A stretch of 64,000 nucleotides of DNA from Chitiniphilus shinanonensis DSM 23277 (GTDB taxonomy: Bacteria; Pseudomonadota; Gammaproteobacteria; Burkholderiales; Chitinibacteraceae), in assembly GCF_000374805.1 (NCBI RefSeq), contig NZ_KB895339.1, positions 124,001 through 188,000 on the forward strand. The letters are read 5' to 3'. The notes beneath the pieces were generated by a model. It worked only from the letters and a program-made list of their open reading frames with translations. It did not search any database and was not told the DNA's origin. The position numbers and the translations under genes are program-made. This document shows positions 22,896 to 34,759 of the stretch, one piece after another (the stretch's first letter is position 1; the number at the start of each line of letters is the position of its first letter).

Positions 22896-23417
22896 ATGGG
22901 AACCAGGTTGAAGTTCGTGTTGTTGGCGGCGGTGGCTGCGCTACTTGCGGCGTGCGGCACCGCGCCGCAGAAGAGCGCCAGGCCGGGCTACAAGCCGGCG
23001 CCCACGCCGATCGGGCAACTCAACGTCGATTCGGCGCAACGGCAGGAGATCCTGATGTACGCGTTGGGCCTGCTGGACGTGGGCTATCAGTTCGGCGGCA
23101 ACAACCCCGAAGCCGGGCTCGATTGCAGCGGCATGGTCAGCTTCATCTACCGCAACGCCGCCGGGGTGGCATTGCCGCACAACGCGGCGCAGATCGCGCA
23201 GATGGCGCGGCCGGTCGAACGCAAGGGCCTGCAGGCGGGCGACCTGGTGTTCTTCAACACGCTGGGGCGCTCGTTCTCGCACATGGGCGTCTACATCGGC
23301 GACGGCAAGTTCATCCACGCGCCGTCCAGCGGCGGCAAGATCCGCGTCGATTCATTGGATAAACCGTATTTCGCCGAACGATTCGAGGGCGGGCGCACGT
23401 TGTTCGCGGGCCGCTGA
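22896..23417 (+). CDS. NlpC/P60-family lipoprotein, probable cell-wall endopeptidase
   Basis: A 173-residue protein. Residues 1-20 form a lipoprotein signal ending LLAAC (lipidated Cys20). The NlpC/P60 domain has the catalytic Cys77 in LDCSGMV, His129 in SHMGVYIG and a third polar residue near His141 (FIHAPSSGGKIRV). Such proteins cleave peptidoglycan stem peptides from the envelope side. The start is ATG 22896 with GGGGAA upstream. It is convergent with flgN. Confidence 0.92.
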   Translation: MGTRLKFVLLAAVAALLAACGTAPQKSARPGYKPAPTPIGQLNVDSAQRQEILMYALGLLDVGYQFGGNNPEAGLDCSGMVSFIYRNAAGVALPHNAAQIAQMARPVERKGLQAGDLVFFNTLGRSFSHMGVYIGDGKFIHAPSSGGKIRVDSLDKPYFAERFEGGRTLFAGR

Positions 23418-23434
23418 GCGGGGCAGGGAAGGGG

Positions 23435-23911
23435 TCAGGCCTTGTCGAACGGCTGGCCGCCCAGCGTGCTGCGCACGCGGCCGTCCTCGCCGTAGAGCTG
23501 CGGTGTTTCGCGCAGTTGGGAAAGCTCGTTGAACAGGCGGTCGTTCAGCTGTTTGCGGCTGTCGATCAACTGGCCATTGCTGGTGTTGCGTGCCTTGGCC
23601 ACCAGGCTCAGCTCGCGGATGCGATGCCATTGCTCGCCCAGTTGCGCATCGAAGCGCACCAGGGCCTCGTCCAGCACGTGGGCGGGGCTGAGCGGCATGC
23701 GGGAGAATTGCGCGAAAGCGCGGAAGGCCTGGAACTGCTGATCCAGTTGTTGCGTGATGGCCAGCTTGTCGGCGGTCAGGGTGGCGAGTTGGTCGATCCG
23801 GGTGTGGACGAGGTGGTCCTCTTCATCGATCAGCAATGCATTGAAGCGCGTCAGCGTGGCTTCCAGTTCATCCAGCAGCGCCGACAGTTGCGCACGGCCA
23901 GTCTCACTCAC
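23435..23911 (-). CDS. flgN: Flagellar export chaperone FlgN
   Basis: A 158-residue mostly helical protein (LSALLDELEATLTRFNALLIDEEDHL; ATLTADKLAITQQLDQQF), matching the FlgN family in size and helix pattern. It escorts hook-associated proteins FlgK and FlgL to the flagellar export gate. Its ATG overlaps the flgM stop by 8 bp, so it is translationally coupled to flgM. Confidence 0.88.
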   Translation of the reverse strand: MSETGRAQLSALLDELEATLTRFNALLIDEEDHLVHTRIDQLATLTADKLAITQQLDQQFQAFRAFAQFSRMPLSPAHVLDEALVRFDAQLGEQWHRIRELSLVAKARNTSNGQLIDSRKQLNDRLFNELSQLRETPQLYGEDGRVRSTLGGQPFDKA

Positions 23912-24188
23912 TCAGCAGTTCCTTGACGCTGTCGAGCAGCTTGTCCGCGATGGCTTCGGGACGCACCGAAAAACGGCCTTCGGCGATGGCCTGGCGCAGA
24001 CTGGCCACGCGCGCGCTGTCGAAGGTGCTGCCGACTTCGTCGCCCTGGCTGATCTGGCTGGCGACCGGGTTGAGGGTGACGCTGTCCTGTGGCGCGTTGC
24101 CCGCAGGCTTGGGCGCGCCCTCGACGGGGCGATTGCCGGCGCGCGGCGGCTGGGGAAGCGCATTCTTGCCGGTTTGATCGATTTTCAT
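23904..24188 (-). CDS. flgM: Anti-sigma-28 factor FlgM
   Basis: A 94-residue protein with a disordered Pro-rich N-terminal half and a helical C-terminal half (FDSARVASLRQAIAEGRFSVRPEAIADKLLDSVKELL) that carries the FliA-binding signature. It holds sigma-28 inactive until exported through the completed hook-basal body. It is first gene of flgMN, with a GAGG ribosome-binding site and a sigma-28-type promoter at 24243-24269 giving autoregulation. Confidence 0.93.
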   Translation of the reverse strand: MKIDQTGKNALPQPPRAGNRPVEGAPKPAGNAPQDSVTLNPVASQISQGDEVGSTFDSARVASLRQAIAEGRFSVRPEAIADKLLDSVKELLSE

Positions 24189-24242
24189 GACGGTGTACCT
24201 CGTCGCGCCTCTGCGCGGGCGTCCAGTGCGATTATGCCTCCA

Positions 24243-24269
24243 CTATCGTCACCGAATCCGAAAACTTTA
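24243..24269 (-). promoter_or_regulatory. Sigma-28 (FliA) promoter of flgMN
   Basis: On the minus strand TAAAGTTT (24262-24269) is followed by an 11-bp spacer and GACGATAG (24243-24250), against the consensus TAAAGTTT-N11-GCCGATAA. The -35 is exact and the -10 is 6/8. The predicted transcript starts about 48 nt before the flgM ATG. Confidence 0.75.
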
Positions 24270-24382
24270 GAGAATCATTGATCTATAAGTTAAGCCTGAT
24301 GGGAGAGCCGTGTTCTGCTGCAAACGCCGTTTCGCTATGCTACGACACATCGCATCGACCAACACGATCAAGAGGAGAAATC

Positions 24383-24802
24383 ATGCAGATCATCAAGACC
24401 CGTTTCGGCGAAGTCGCCGTCGATCCGAACACCATCCTGACCTTTCCGCGCGGCCTGCCCGGCTTCGAGCAATTCACCCGTTTCAAGCTGCTGCACGAGG
24501 ACAAGCCGCAGCCCAAGGTGCTGTGGCTGCAATCGCTGGACGATGAAAACCTGGCCTTCAGCGTCGTCACCAGCGAGCTGCTGGGCGTGAACTACCAGAT
24601 CCAGCTCTCCGACGACGAGTGCCAGCTGCTCGAGCTGGAAAACCCGGATGACGTGACCTTGCTGCTGGTGCTGGCCAAGCAGGAATCCGGCCAGCCGTTC
24701 AGCGCCAATACCCAGGCCCCGCTGGTGATCAACGTCAAGAGCCGCCTGGGGTTGCAGAAGACCGGCCTGCAAGCCGACATCGTGTTCCGCAACGCTGTCT
24801 GA
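24383..24802 (+). CDS. fliW: Flagellar assembly factor FliW
   Basis: A 139-residue protein starting MQIIKTRFGEVAVDPNTILTFPRGLPGFEQFTRFKLL, the hallmark of FliW. It binds flagellin and, in other bacteria, the RNA-binding protein CsrA, coupling flagellin level to translation. GAGGAG lies just upstream of ATG 24383. No csrA or fliC is next to it; it is divergent from flgMN, an unusual pairing but consistent with a flagellar role. Confidence 0.92.
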   Translation: MQIIKTRFGEVAVDPNTILTFPRGLPGFEQFTRFKLLHEDKPQPKVLWLQSLDDENLAFSVVTSELLGVNYQIQLSDDECQLLELENPDDVTLLLVLAKQESGQPFSANTQAPLVINVKSRLGLQKTGLQADIVFRNAV

Positions 24803-24842
24803 AGCCCCGTTTCGGCAATCGCGATCCAGGCGGTGGCCGGTA

Positions 24843-24871
24843 TTGGGCCGCCTGGGGGCTTGCTGTATGAT
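24843..24871 (+). promoter_or_regulatory. Promoter of accA
   Basis: TTGGGC (24843-24848) and TATGAT (24866-24871) are separated by 17 bp, about 70 bp before the accA start. Confidence 0.5.
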
Positions 24872-24938
24872 TGCCTGATTTTTCGCCGCGCCCAGGGGGG
24901 ACGGCGGCCTTGCTCCCGCAGGGCGGGGAAAGAGAAGC

Positions 24939-25907
24939 ATGAAGACCACATTCCTGGATTTCGAGCAGCCCATCGCGGAGCTTGAGAACAAAATCGAAGA
25001 ACTGCGCTTTGTCCAAGACGATTCGGCCGTCGATATCTCGGCGGAGATCGGCCATCTGGAAAAGAAAAGCCAGGAACTCACCAAGACCATCTACGGCAAG
25101 CTGACCGCCACCCAGATCTCGCAGGTGGCCCGTCATCCGCAGCGGCCATACACCCTGGACTACATCAAGGCGCTGTGCACCGACTTCGAGGAACTGCACG
25201 GCGACCGCACTTACGCGGACGACGCCGCCATCGTCGGCGGCCTGGCCCGCTTCAACGGGCAGAGCGTGATGGTGATCGGCCACCAGAAGGGGCGCGATAC
25301 CAAGGATCGCCAGTTCCGCAACTTCGGCATGCCGCGTCCCGAGGGCTATCGCAAGGCGCTGCGCCTGATGAAGCTGGCCGAGAAGTTCGGTCTGCCGGTG
25401 CTGACCTTCGTCGATACCCCTGGCGCCTATCCGGGCATCGGCGCCGAGGAGCGCGGCCAATCCGAGGCCATCGGCCGCAACCTGTTCGAGATGGCCAAAC
25501 TGCGCGTGCCCGTCGTGACCACGGTGATCGGCGAGGGCGGCTCGGGCGGTGCGTTGGCCATCGCGGTTGGCGACGTGGTGATGATGTTGCAGTACTCCAC
25601 CTATTCGGTGATCTCGCCGGAAGGCTGCGCCTCCATCCTGTGGAAGACCGCCGAGAAGGCGCCCGAGGCCGCCGAGGCCATGGGCATCACCGCCGGCCGG
25701 CTGAAGACGCTGGGCCTGATCGACAAGGTGATCAACGAGCCCCTGGGCGGCGCGCACCGCAACTACCCGCAGATGATGGCCTCGATGAAGAAGGCCATCG
25801 CCGACGCGCTCAAGGGCCTGCAGGAAAAGTCGGTCGACGAGTTGCTCGACGCCCGCTTCGAACGCCTGATGGGCTATGGCAAGTACAAGGAAGTCAGCGT
25901 CGCCTGA
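24939..25907 (+). CDS. accA: Acetyl-CoA carboxylase carboxyltransferase subunit alpha
   Basis: A 322-residue protein starting [22 protein letters not shown], with the biotin-carboxyltransferase motifs [26 protein letters not shown] and [15 protein letters not shown]. With AccD it transfers CO2 from carboxybiotin to acetyl-CoA, the first step of fatty-acid synthesis. A promoter lies at 24843-24871. Its 3' end overlaps the tilS start by 32 bp, suggesting coupled expression. Confidence 0.97.
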   Translation: MKTTFLDFEQPIAELENKIEELRFVQDDSAVDISAEIGHLEKKSQELTKTIYGKLTATQISQVARHPQRPYTLDYIKALCTDFEELHGDRTYADDAAIVGGLARFNGQSVMVIGHQKGRDTKDRQFRNFGMPRPEGYRKALRLMKLAEKFGLPVLTFVDTPGAYPGIGAEERGQSEAIGRNLFEMAKLRVPVVTTVIGEGGSGGALAIAVGDVVMMLQYSTYSVISPEGCASILWKTAEKAPEAAEAMGITAGRLKTLGLIDKVINEPLGGAHRNYPQMMASMKKAIADALKGLQEKSVDELLDARFERLMGYGKYKEVSVA

Positions 25908-27207
25908 TCTGGCGCTGCGGGTGGCGGCCGTCCTGGCGCGCCACCTTTCCCCCACGGCCCGGCGCGTGTGCGTCGGGTTGTCCGGCGGTCTCGATTCCAT
26001 CGTCCTGCTGCATGTGCTGGCCACGCTTGGTCCGCGCCTTGGGCTGCGGCTGAGTGCGCTGCACGTCCACCACGGCCTGTCGCCGAATGCCGATGCCTGG
26101 GCCGACCACGCCCGGGCCTTCGCCGAACGCCTCGGCGTGCCATGCCGCGTGGCGCGGGTGCAGGTGGTCGGCATTGCCGATTCGGGGTTGGAGGCCGCCG
26201 CGCGTATTGCGCGCTACACCGAGTTCGAGCACTGCGACGCCGACGTGCTGTGCCTGGCGCACCATCGCGACGACCAGGCGGAAACGGTGCTGTTCAATCT
26301 GCTGCGCGGCGGCGGGCTGGCGGGGCTGGCGGCGATGCCGCAGGCCCGGCCGTTGGGCCAGGTGCTGCTGCTGCGACCGCTGCTGGACAGTCCGCGCGAC
26401 GATCTGCTGGCATATGCGCGCAGCCACGAGCTGGCGTGGGTCGAGGACGAAAGCAACGACGACATCCGCTACGACCGCAATTTCCTGCGCCGCCAAGTAT
26501 TGCCGCTGCTGCGAGAACGCTTTCCCGGCTGCGACGCCGCGCTCGCCCGCAGCGCCGGCCACGCGGCGGAGGCGGAATGCCTGCTCGCGGCCCAGGCCGA
26601 ACAGGATCTGCCGGAATGTCTCGACCCGGCGGGCGGCTTCGACCTGACGCGCGCGCGCGGGTTGGGCGAGGCGAGGGCGCGGCAGGCGTTGCGTTGCTGG
26701 CTGGACGGCCAGGGCATCGTGCCGGACCAGCGCGCCTTCGACGAATTGTGGCGCCAAGGCGATGCCGCCGAGGATGCGACGCCGCGCTGGCGCTGGCGTG
26801 CGCACGAACTGCGACGCTATCGGGCCGCCTGGTATCCGGCCCCGGAAACGGCGCCAGGGCCAGTGACGGTGCTGCGCTGGGCGGATGGCGCCGCGATGCC
26901 GGTGCCCGCGTGGCGAGGCGTGCTCGACTGGTCGCCCGCCGCGGAGGGGCTGGATGCGTCGCTGCTGGCTGGCGGGCGCCTGAGCCTGCGCCCACGCCAG
27001 GGGGGCGAGCGGCTGTGTCTGCGTGTCGGCGGCGGGTCGCGCCTGCTGAAGGCGTTGTACCAGGAGGCCGCCATCCCGCCATGGCGGCGCGAGGCATGGC
27101 CGCTGCTGTACCTGGACGATGCGCTGGTCGCCGTGCCGGGGATCGGCGTGGCGGCGCCGTATCGCATGGCCGGTGGCTGGATGCCGCAATGGCGCCCCGG
27201 CGGGTGA
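25876..27207 (+). CDS. tilS: tRNA(Ile)-lysidine synthase
   Basis: A 443-residue PP-loop ATPase. The ATP-binding motif SGGLDSI is near residue 36, followed by [16 protein letters not shown] and [19 protein letters not shown], then TilS substrate-binding and C-terminal domains. It converts C34 of the AUA-reading tRNA-Ile to lysidine. The gene follows accA as in many betaproteobacteria. ATG 25876 overlaps accA and lacks a clear ribosome-binding site; a downstream GTG near 25921 is possible. Confidence 0.92.
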   Translation: MASTRKSASPDLALRVAAVLARHLSPTARRVCVGLSGGLDSIVLLHVLATLGPRLGLRLSALHVHHGLSPNADAWADHARAFAERLGVPCRVARVQVVGIADSGLEAAARIARYTEFEHCDADVLCLAHHRDDQAETVLFNLLRGGGLAGLAAMPQARPLGQVLLLRPLLDSPRDDLLAYARSHELAWVEDESNDDIRYDRNFLRRQVLPLLRERFPGCDAALARSAGHAAEAECLLAAQAEQDLPECLDPAGGFDLTRARGLGEARARQALRCWLDGQGIVPDQRAFDELWRQGDAAEDATPRWRWRAHELRRYRAAWYPAPETAPGPVTVLRWADGAAMPVPAWRGVLDWSPAAEGLDASLLAGGRLSLRPRQGGERLCLRVGGGSRLLKALYQEAAIPPWRREAWPLLYLDDALVAVPGIGVAAPYRMAGGWMPQWRPGG

Positions 27208-27359
27208 ACCTTCTTCCGCTCATCGGCTGACGCCGCGGCGATACCGCACCGCAACGGTGCCGGCAAGCACTGTTTTTGCTCATTTCCGATTTGACAATGG
27301 CATGGTCGCGGTTGCCCTTCATCGGGTCCATCCATGACTTTTCCGGCCTTCGATAGCAA

Positions 27360-27377
27360 TATGAAACCGCTTTCATA
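27360..27377. promoter_or_regulatory. LacI-type palindromic operator upstream of the GH16 gene
   Basis: TATGAAACCGCTTTCATA is an 18-bp inverted repeat with 7-bp arms and a central CG, the form of LacI/GalR-family operators. It lies 38 bp before ATG 27416, a position suited to repression of the glucanase gene. No LacI-family regulator is encoded nearby. Confidence 0.55.
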
Positions 27378-27415
27378 ACATCGCGCCCTCACGGCGCGGA
27401 CCACGCGGAGCAAGG

Positions 27416-28918
<1,503 letters not shown>

Positions 28919-28932
28919 CGCGTTGCCCGCAG

Positions 28933-28964
28933 ACAGAAAGGCCGCCTTCGGGCGGCCTTTCTGT
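28933..28964 (+). terminator. Bidirectional hairpin terminator after the GH16 gene
   Basis: ACAGAAAGGCCGCC pairs perfectly with GGCGGCCTTTCTGT across a TTCG tetraloop. It lies between convergent genes and can serve both. Confidence 0.8.
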
Positions 28965-29011
28965 TCGACGACCATCCGGCACGGTCTGGTCAGATGGGGT
29001 GCCGGCCACTC

Positions 29012-29443
29012 TCAGGCGCCGTGGCTTTGGTCCTTGCTCATGTCCCAATAGTTGGCTTCGATCTTGTGGCCATCGAGGTCGCGCACGAAACAGCCGTAAT
29101 AGGGCTCGCCGTAGTGGGGGCGCGGCCCGGGAGGACCATCGCCGCGTGCGCCGGCCTTGAGCGCTGCCGCGTAGAAGTCGTCCACCGCCTGCTTGCTGGG
29201 GGCGATGAAGCCGAAGTGGGTGCCGTTGCCGACGTTGGCGGGCTGCCCGTCGATTGGGGTCTGGACCCAGAATTCGGGGAACTGCTTGCCGTAGGCCACC
29301 GCCTCGACGCCGGGGATGTCCAGGATGCGGCGCGCACCGATGGTGGGCAGCACCGCGTCGTAGAAGGCCACGGCTTCGGCATACCGATTGGTGCCGATGG
29401 ACACGTGCGACATGATGCTGGGGATATCGTCAGTTTCCGACAT
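29012..29443 (-). CDS. VOC-family (glyoxalase/bleomycin-resistance fold) protein
   Basis: A 143-residue protein with paired beta-alpha-beta-beta-beta halves: ISHVSIGTNRYAEAVAFYDAVLPTIGARRI and a second half ending FVRDLDGHKIEANYWD. Metal-ligand-like His and Glu residues are present (SHVSIG, HKIEA). The start ATG 29443 has AGGAG upstream; an upstream alternative lacks a signal. Members include lyases, dioxygenases and binding proteins, so activity cannot be stated. Confidence 0.8.
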   Translation of the reverse strand: MSETDDIPSIMSHVSIGTNRYAEAVAFYDAVLPTIGARRILDIPGVEAVAYGKQFPEFWVQTPIDGQPANVGNGTHFGFIAPSKQAVDDFYAAALKAGARGDGPPGPRPHYGEPYYGCFVRDLDGHKIEANYWDMSKDQSHGA

Positions 29444-29525
29444 GGGATGACTCCTGGGTTGATGACCGGACCCAGCATAGGCCGAAGTCATGCGCTTGGC
29501 GATATCCTGACAAAACCTGACAACG

Positions 29526-30997
<1,472 letters not shown>

Positions 30998-31061
30998 GGG
31001 GAGATCCTGTGCGCGAAAAGGCGTGATGGTAATCGTTCGCCGCTGCGTGCTGAAGGCCATC

Positions 31062-31095
31062 GCCAAAAAGAACAACGCCCCGCAGGGCGGGGCGT
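31062..31095 (-). terminator. Intrinsic terminator after pilU
   Basis: On the minus strand ACGCCCCGC pairs with GCGGGGCGT (31075-31095) and is followed by TGTTCTTTTT. It separates pilU from the yffB-dapE pair. Confidence 0.65.
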
Positions 31096-31110
31096 GTGGG
31101 TGAGGGGGGG

Positions 31111-32268
31111 TCAGTGCAGCGAGATATCGAAGTTGATGTCGGGCGCTGTCACGGTCTGGGCCTGTGCCTGCGGCGATGGCGCGTGCCGCGCGTTCTGCTG
31201 TTCCTCCACCGTCTGCGCGTTGTTCACCATCCACGACAGGTTGGTGGCCGAGTCGGCATTGCGCAGCGCTTCGTCCAGTTCGATCTCGCCATCGCGATAG
31301 AGCCGGTACAGCGCCTGCTCGAAGGTCTGCGCGCCGTCGGACAGCGATTGCTCCATCGCATCCTTGATGTCGGTGAGCTGGCCGTTGCGGATCAGTTCGG
31401 CGATGCGGTTGGTATTGAGCATGACCTCCACCGCCGGGATCAGCTTGCCCTGGGTATTGCGCACCAGCCGCTGCGACACGATGGCCTTCAGCGCGGTCGA
31501 AAGGTCGTAGAGCAGCGATTCGCGCGCATCCTGCGGGAAGAAGTTCACGATGCGCGACAGCGAGTGGTAGCTGTTGTTGGCGTGCAGCGTCGAGATGCAC
31601 AGGTGGCCGGCCTGGGCGTACTGCATCGCGTAGTTCATGGTCTCGCGGTCGCGGATCTCGCCGATCATCAGCACGTCCGGCGCCTCGCGCATGGCGTTCT
31701 TCAGCGCTTCGCCATAGCTCTTGGTGTCCAGGCCGATCTCGCGCTGGTTCACCAGGCTCTTCTTGTGCGAGTACAGATACTCGATCGGGTCTTCCACGGT
31801 GAGGATGTGGCCGGGATGCAGCGCATTGCGGTGCTCCAGCATGGCGGCGACGGTGGACGACTTGCCCGAGCCGGTGGCGCCTACCATCAGCACGATGCCG
31901 CGCTTTTCCATCACCAGGTCCTTCAGGATCGGCGGCAGGCGCAGATCCTCGATGCTGAGCGCGCGCGGCCGGATGAAGCGCGCCACCATGGCGACGTTGC
32001 CGCGGGTGCGGAACACGTTGATGCGGAAATTGCCCAGGCCTTCCAGCGGCAGGCCCAGGTTCAGTTCCAGGTCTTCCTCGAAGCGCGCGATCTGGTCGGG
32101 CTTGAGCAACTGGTAGACCAGCTGCTTGACGTGCTCGGGCCCCAGCACCTGATTGTTCACCGGGTGGCACAAACCGTTGATCTTGATGGTGATCGGGGAA
32201 TGGGCGGAAAGGAACAGGTCGGAAGCCTGCTTTTCCGCCATCAGCTTGAAGAAGGGCAACAGATTCAT
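31111..32268 (-). CDS. pilU: Type IV pilus twitching ATPase PilU
   Basis: A 385-residue PilT/PilU-family retraction ATPase. Walker A GATGSGKSS is near residue 130, with the Asp box EDPIEY, Walker B VLMIGEIRDRETM and the His box STLHANN. The N-terminus MNLLPFFKLMAEKQASDLFLSAHSP and the extended Gln-rich C-terminus favour PilU over PilT. PilU hexamers assist PilT in pilus retraction at the inner membrane. No pilT is adjacent here; the gene starts 9 bp after fadD on the same strand. Confidence 0.92.
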   Translation of the reverse strand: MNLLPFFKLMAEKQASDLFLSAHSPITIKINGLCHPVNNQVLGPEHVKQLVYQLLKPDQIARFEEDLELNLGLPLEGLGNFRINVFRTRGNVAMVARFIRPRALSIEDLRLPPILKDLVMEKRGIVLMVGATGSGKSSTVAAMLEHRNALHPGHILTVEDPIEYLYSHKKSLVNQREIGLDTKSYGEALKNAMREAPDVLMIGEIRDRETMNYAMQYAQAGHLCISTLHANNSYHSLSRIVNFFPQDARESLLYDLSTALKAIVSQRLVRNTQGKLIPAVEVMLNTNRIAELIRNGQLTDIKDAMEQSLSDGAQTFEQALYRLYRDGEIELDEALRNADSATNLSWMVNNAQTVEEQQNARHAPSPQAQAQTVTAPDINFDISLH

Positions 32269-32277
32269 GGCTGCATC

Positions 32278-33945
32278 TTATGTAGTGGTGGTTCGCAACT
32301 CCCTGCGCAGAATCTTACCCACATTCGACTTCGGTAGCTCGCTGCGGAATTCAACCTGCTTCGGCACCTTATAATTGGTCAGGTTTTCCCGACAGTAGGC
32401 GATCAGTTGTTCCGCGGTGAGCGCCGCGTCCTTCTTCACCACGAAGAGCTTCAACGCTTCGCCGGTCTTGTCGTCGCTGACGCCGACGCAGGCCACCTCC
32501 AGCACCCCGGGGTGAGCGGCGACCACGTCCTCGACCTCGTTGGGATAAACGTTGAAGCCGGACACCAGCACCATGTCCTTCTTGCGATCGACAATCTTGA
32601 AGTAGCCGGTGGGCGACATCACCGCGACATCGCCGGTGGCCAGGAAGCCGTCGTCGCCCAATACCTTGGCGGTCTCGTCCGGACGGTTCCAGTAGCCCTT
32701 CATCACCTGCGGCCCCTGGATGAACAGTTCACCCGCCTCGCCGGGCGCCAGCACGTGGCCGTCGTCGTCGCGGATCTGCGCGTCGGTGGCGGGCACCGGC
32801 AGGCCGATCATGCCGTTGTATTCCTTGATGGTCAGCGGGTTGATCATCGCCGCCGGCGAGGTCTCGGTCAGGCCATAGGCTTCCACCAGCGGCACGCCGG
32901 TGATCTTCTTCCATTTGTCCGCCACCGCCTGCTGCACCGCCATGCCGCCGCCGAGCGCCAGCTTCCAGGTGCTGAAGTTCAGTTGCGCGAACTCGGGGCG
33001 GTTGGCCAGCGCGTTGAACAGCGTGTTCACCCCGGTCATGCAGGTGACGGGATACTTGGCCAGCTCCTTGATGAAGCCGGGGATGTCGCGCGGATTGGTG
33101 ATCAGCAGGTTGGTGGCGCCGATCTTGGTGAACACCATGCAGTTCGCGGTCAGGCAGAAGATGTGATAGAGCGGCAACGCGGTCACGATCACTTCGCGGC
33201 CCTCGTCGACCACGCCGTTGATCCAGGCATGCGCCTGCTGCATGTTGGCGACGATATTGCGGTGGGTGAGCATGGCGCCCTTGGCCACGCCGGTGGTGCC
33301 ACCGGTGTATTGCAGGAAAGCCAGGTCCTCCAGCTTGAGTTCCACCGGGCGGAAGGCGTGGCGCGCGCCGCGCACCAGCGCGTCGTTGAAGCCGATATGG
33401 CCGGGCAGGGAATAGGCCGGCACCATCTTCTTCAGGTATTTCACCGCCAGATTCACCAGCGTGCGCTTGGGGAAGTCGAACTGGTCACCGATGCCGGTCA
33501 CCACCACGTGCTCGATGTCGGTATGGGCGATGGCCTTTTCCAGCGTGTGGGCGAAGTTGGCCACGATCACGATGGCGCGGGAGCCCGAATCCTTGAGCTG
33601 GTGTTCGAGTTCGCGCGCGGTGTACAGCGGGTTGACGTTCACCACCACCAGCCCGGCCTTGAGGATGCCGAAGATCGCGATCGGGTATTGCAGCAGGTTG
33701 GGCATCATCACCGCCACGCGATCGCCGCGCGACAGTTTCAGGTCGTTCTGCAGGAACGATGCGAACTGCGTGGCGCGCTCGTCGATGTCGCGGTAGCTGA
33801 GGGATTTTCCCATGTTCACGAAGGCGGGCCGGTCCGCATACTTCGCGGCCGACTGCGCGAACACGTCCGGGATCGAGCTGAATTCCTCGATGTTCACTTG
33901 GTGCGGCACGTGTTCCGGGTAACTGTGAAACCAGGGGCGATCCAT
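32278..33945 (-). CDS. fadD: Long-chain fatty-acid CoA ligase
   Basis: A 555-residue AMP-forming acyl-CoA synthetase. Motifs: [18 protein letters not shown] (phosphate-binding loop), [11 protein letters not shown], and the C-terminal [24 protein letters not shown] segment with the catalytic-Lys region [13 protein letters not shown]. It activates imported fatty acids for beta-oxidation or lipid synthesis. ATG 33945 with GAGGAGA upstream gives [17 protein letters not shown]. pilU follows 9 bp later, an unusual neighbour. Confidence 0.95.
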   Translation of the reverse strand: MDRPWFHSYPEHVPHQVNIEEFSSIPDVFAQSAAKYADRPAFVNMGKSLSYRDIDERATQFASFLQNDLKLSRGDRVAVMMPNLLQYPIAIFGILKAGLVVVNVNPLYTARELEHQLKDSGSRAIVIVANFAHTLEKAIAHTDIEHVVVTGIGDQFDFPKRTLVNLAVKYLKKMVPAYSLPGHIGFNDALVRGARHAFRPVELKLEDLAFLQYTGGTTGVAKGAMLTHRNIVANMQQAHAWINGVVDEGREVIVTALPLYHIFCLTANCMVFTKIGATNLLITNPRDIPGFIKELAKYPVTCMTGVNTLFNALANRPEFAQLNFSTWKLALGGGMAVQQAVADKWKKITGVPLVEAYGLTETSPAAMINPLTIKEYNGMIGLPVPATDAQIRDDDGHVLAPGEAGELFIQGPQVMKGYWNRPDETAKVLGDDGFLATGDVAVMSPTGYFKIVDRKKDMVLVSGFNVYPNEVEDVVAAHPGVLEVACVGVSDDKTGEALKLFVVKKDAALTAEQLIAYCRENLTNYKVPKQVEFRSELPKSNVGKILRRELRTTTT

Positions 33946-34105
33946 CGTGTTGTCTCCTCTTATCACCACGGCGTGGCGTGGTTCGCGCTGTGTCTTGGGG
34001 CGCCAGGATCGGCAATGCACCGGAATGTGCCATGCAACGTGTGCCACGTAAACGTAACGCAACGGACGCCCCGTTTTGACAGTTTCGCCAAGTGGTTGTT
34101 TCTGA

Positions 34106-34111
34106 TAGAAT
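34106..34111 (+). promoter_or_regulatory. Extended -10 promoter of the rimP-nusA-infB operon
   Basis: TAGAAT preceded by TG and one base (TGaTAGAAT, 34103-34111) forms an extended -10 box. The -35 region 17 bp upstream is poor, as is usual for extended -10 promoters. TTGACA at 34076-34081 is too far away to pair with it. Confidence 0.45.
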
Positions 34112-34238
34112 CCGGTCTATCCCCAAGGGGGTTGTTTGAAAACCTGGGTCGGCGATATGGCCGGCCAAGGTGGGCAGGCAGCTTCCGCCGGCAGGGGTGT
34201 GCTTTCCAAATGGGCGCAGTGTTGCAGCCCATTTTTTG
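34112..34238 (+). promoter_or_regulatory. rimP leader with intrinsic terminator (candidate attenuator)
   Basis: The leader between the promoter and rimP ends in a hairpin AAATGGGC (34208-34215) / GCCCATTT (34227-34234) followed by a T tract (34232-34237), 22 nt before the rimP TTG. Other GC-rich stems (CCCCAAGGGG, GGCCGGCC) precede it. A terminator this close to the first gene of a NusA-encoding operon suggests attenuation. It fills the 314-bp gap between fadD and rimP, and no gene is seen there. Confidence 0.5.
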
Positions 34239-34259
34239 TTTGCAGCGAAGGAATTGAAT

Positions 34260-34694
34260 TTGGCAGTCAATCTGCAAGAGCTTCTGGAAACGACGCTGAG
34301 CGCAATGGGCTACGAACTGGTCGATCTGGAGATCGGCCACAACGGCCTGTTGCGCCTGTTCATCGACAAGCCGGGCGGCATCGTGGTGGACGATTGCGTT
34401 CACGTCAGCAATCACTTCACCCGCCTTTTCATGGTGGAGAACATCAACTACGAGCGGCTGGAAGTGTCGTCGCCGGGCCTGGACCGCGTGGTCAGGAAGC
34501 CGGCCGACTTCCAGCGTTTCGCCGGGCAACTGGTCAAGGTCAAGCTGCGCCTGCCGCTGCCGGACAAGCGCAAGCGCGTGGTCGGTACCCTGCTGGGGCT
34601 GGAGGACGACGCCGTCGTGGTCGAGTGCGACGGCGAACGGCTGGCGTTGCCGCTGACCCAGATCGACAAGGTGCGACTGGAGCCGCAGTTCTGA
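34260..34694 (+). CDS. rimP: Ribosome maturation factor RimP
   Basis: A 145-residue protein starting at TTG ([26 protein letters not shown]), with AAGGA 7 nt upstream. Conserved features: [23 protein letters not shown] and [30 protein letters not shown]. It assists 30S subunit assembly. First gene of the rimP-nusA-infB cluster; a terminator hairpin ends 22 nt before the start codon. Confidence 0.93.
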   Translation: MAVNLQELLETTLSAMGYELVDLEIGHNGLLRLFIDKPGGIVVDDCVHVSNHFTRLFMVENINYERLEVSSPGLDRVVRKPADFQRFAGQLVKVKLRLPLPDKRKRVVGTLLGLEDDAVVVECDGERLALPLTQIDKVRLEPQF

Positions 34695-34759
34695 TCCGAA
34701 CGAGTTACCCGAACATCATCGAATGCAGTCTGTGCGAAGGATTAAAGGATTAAACGACA

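Noticed and set aside
29012..29443. VOC-family genes (also 47619-48098) as antibiotic-resistance determinants
   Set aside because: The fold is shared by many unrelated functions and neither protein shows fosfomycin- or bleomycin-specific features.
34076..34081. TTGACA as the -35 of the rimP promoter
   Set aside because: It is 24 bp from the TAGAAT box, too far for a sigma-70 promoter. The extended -10 explanation is better.
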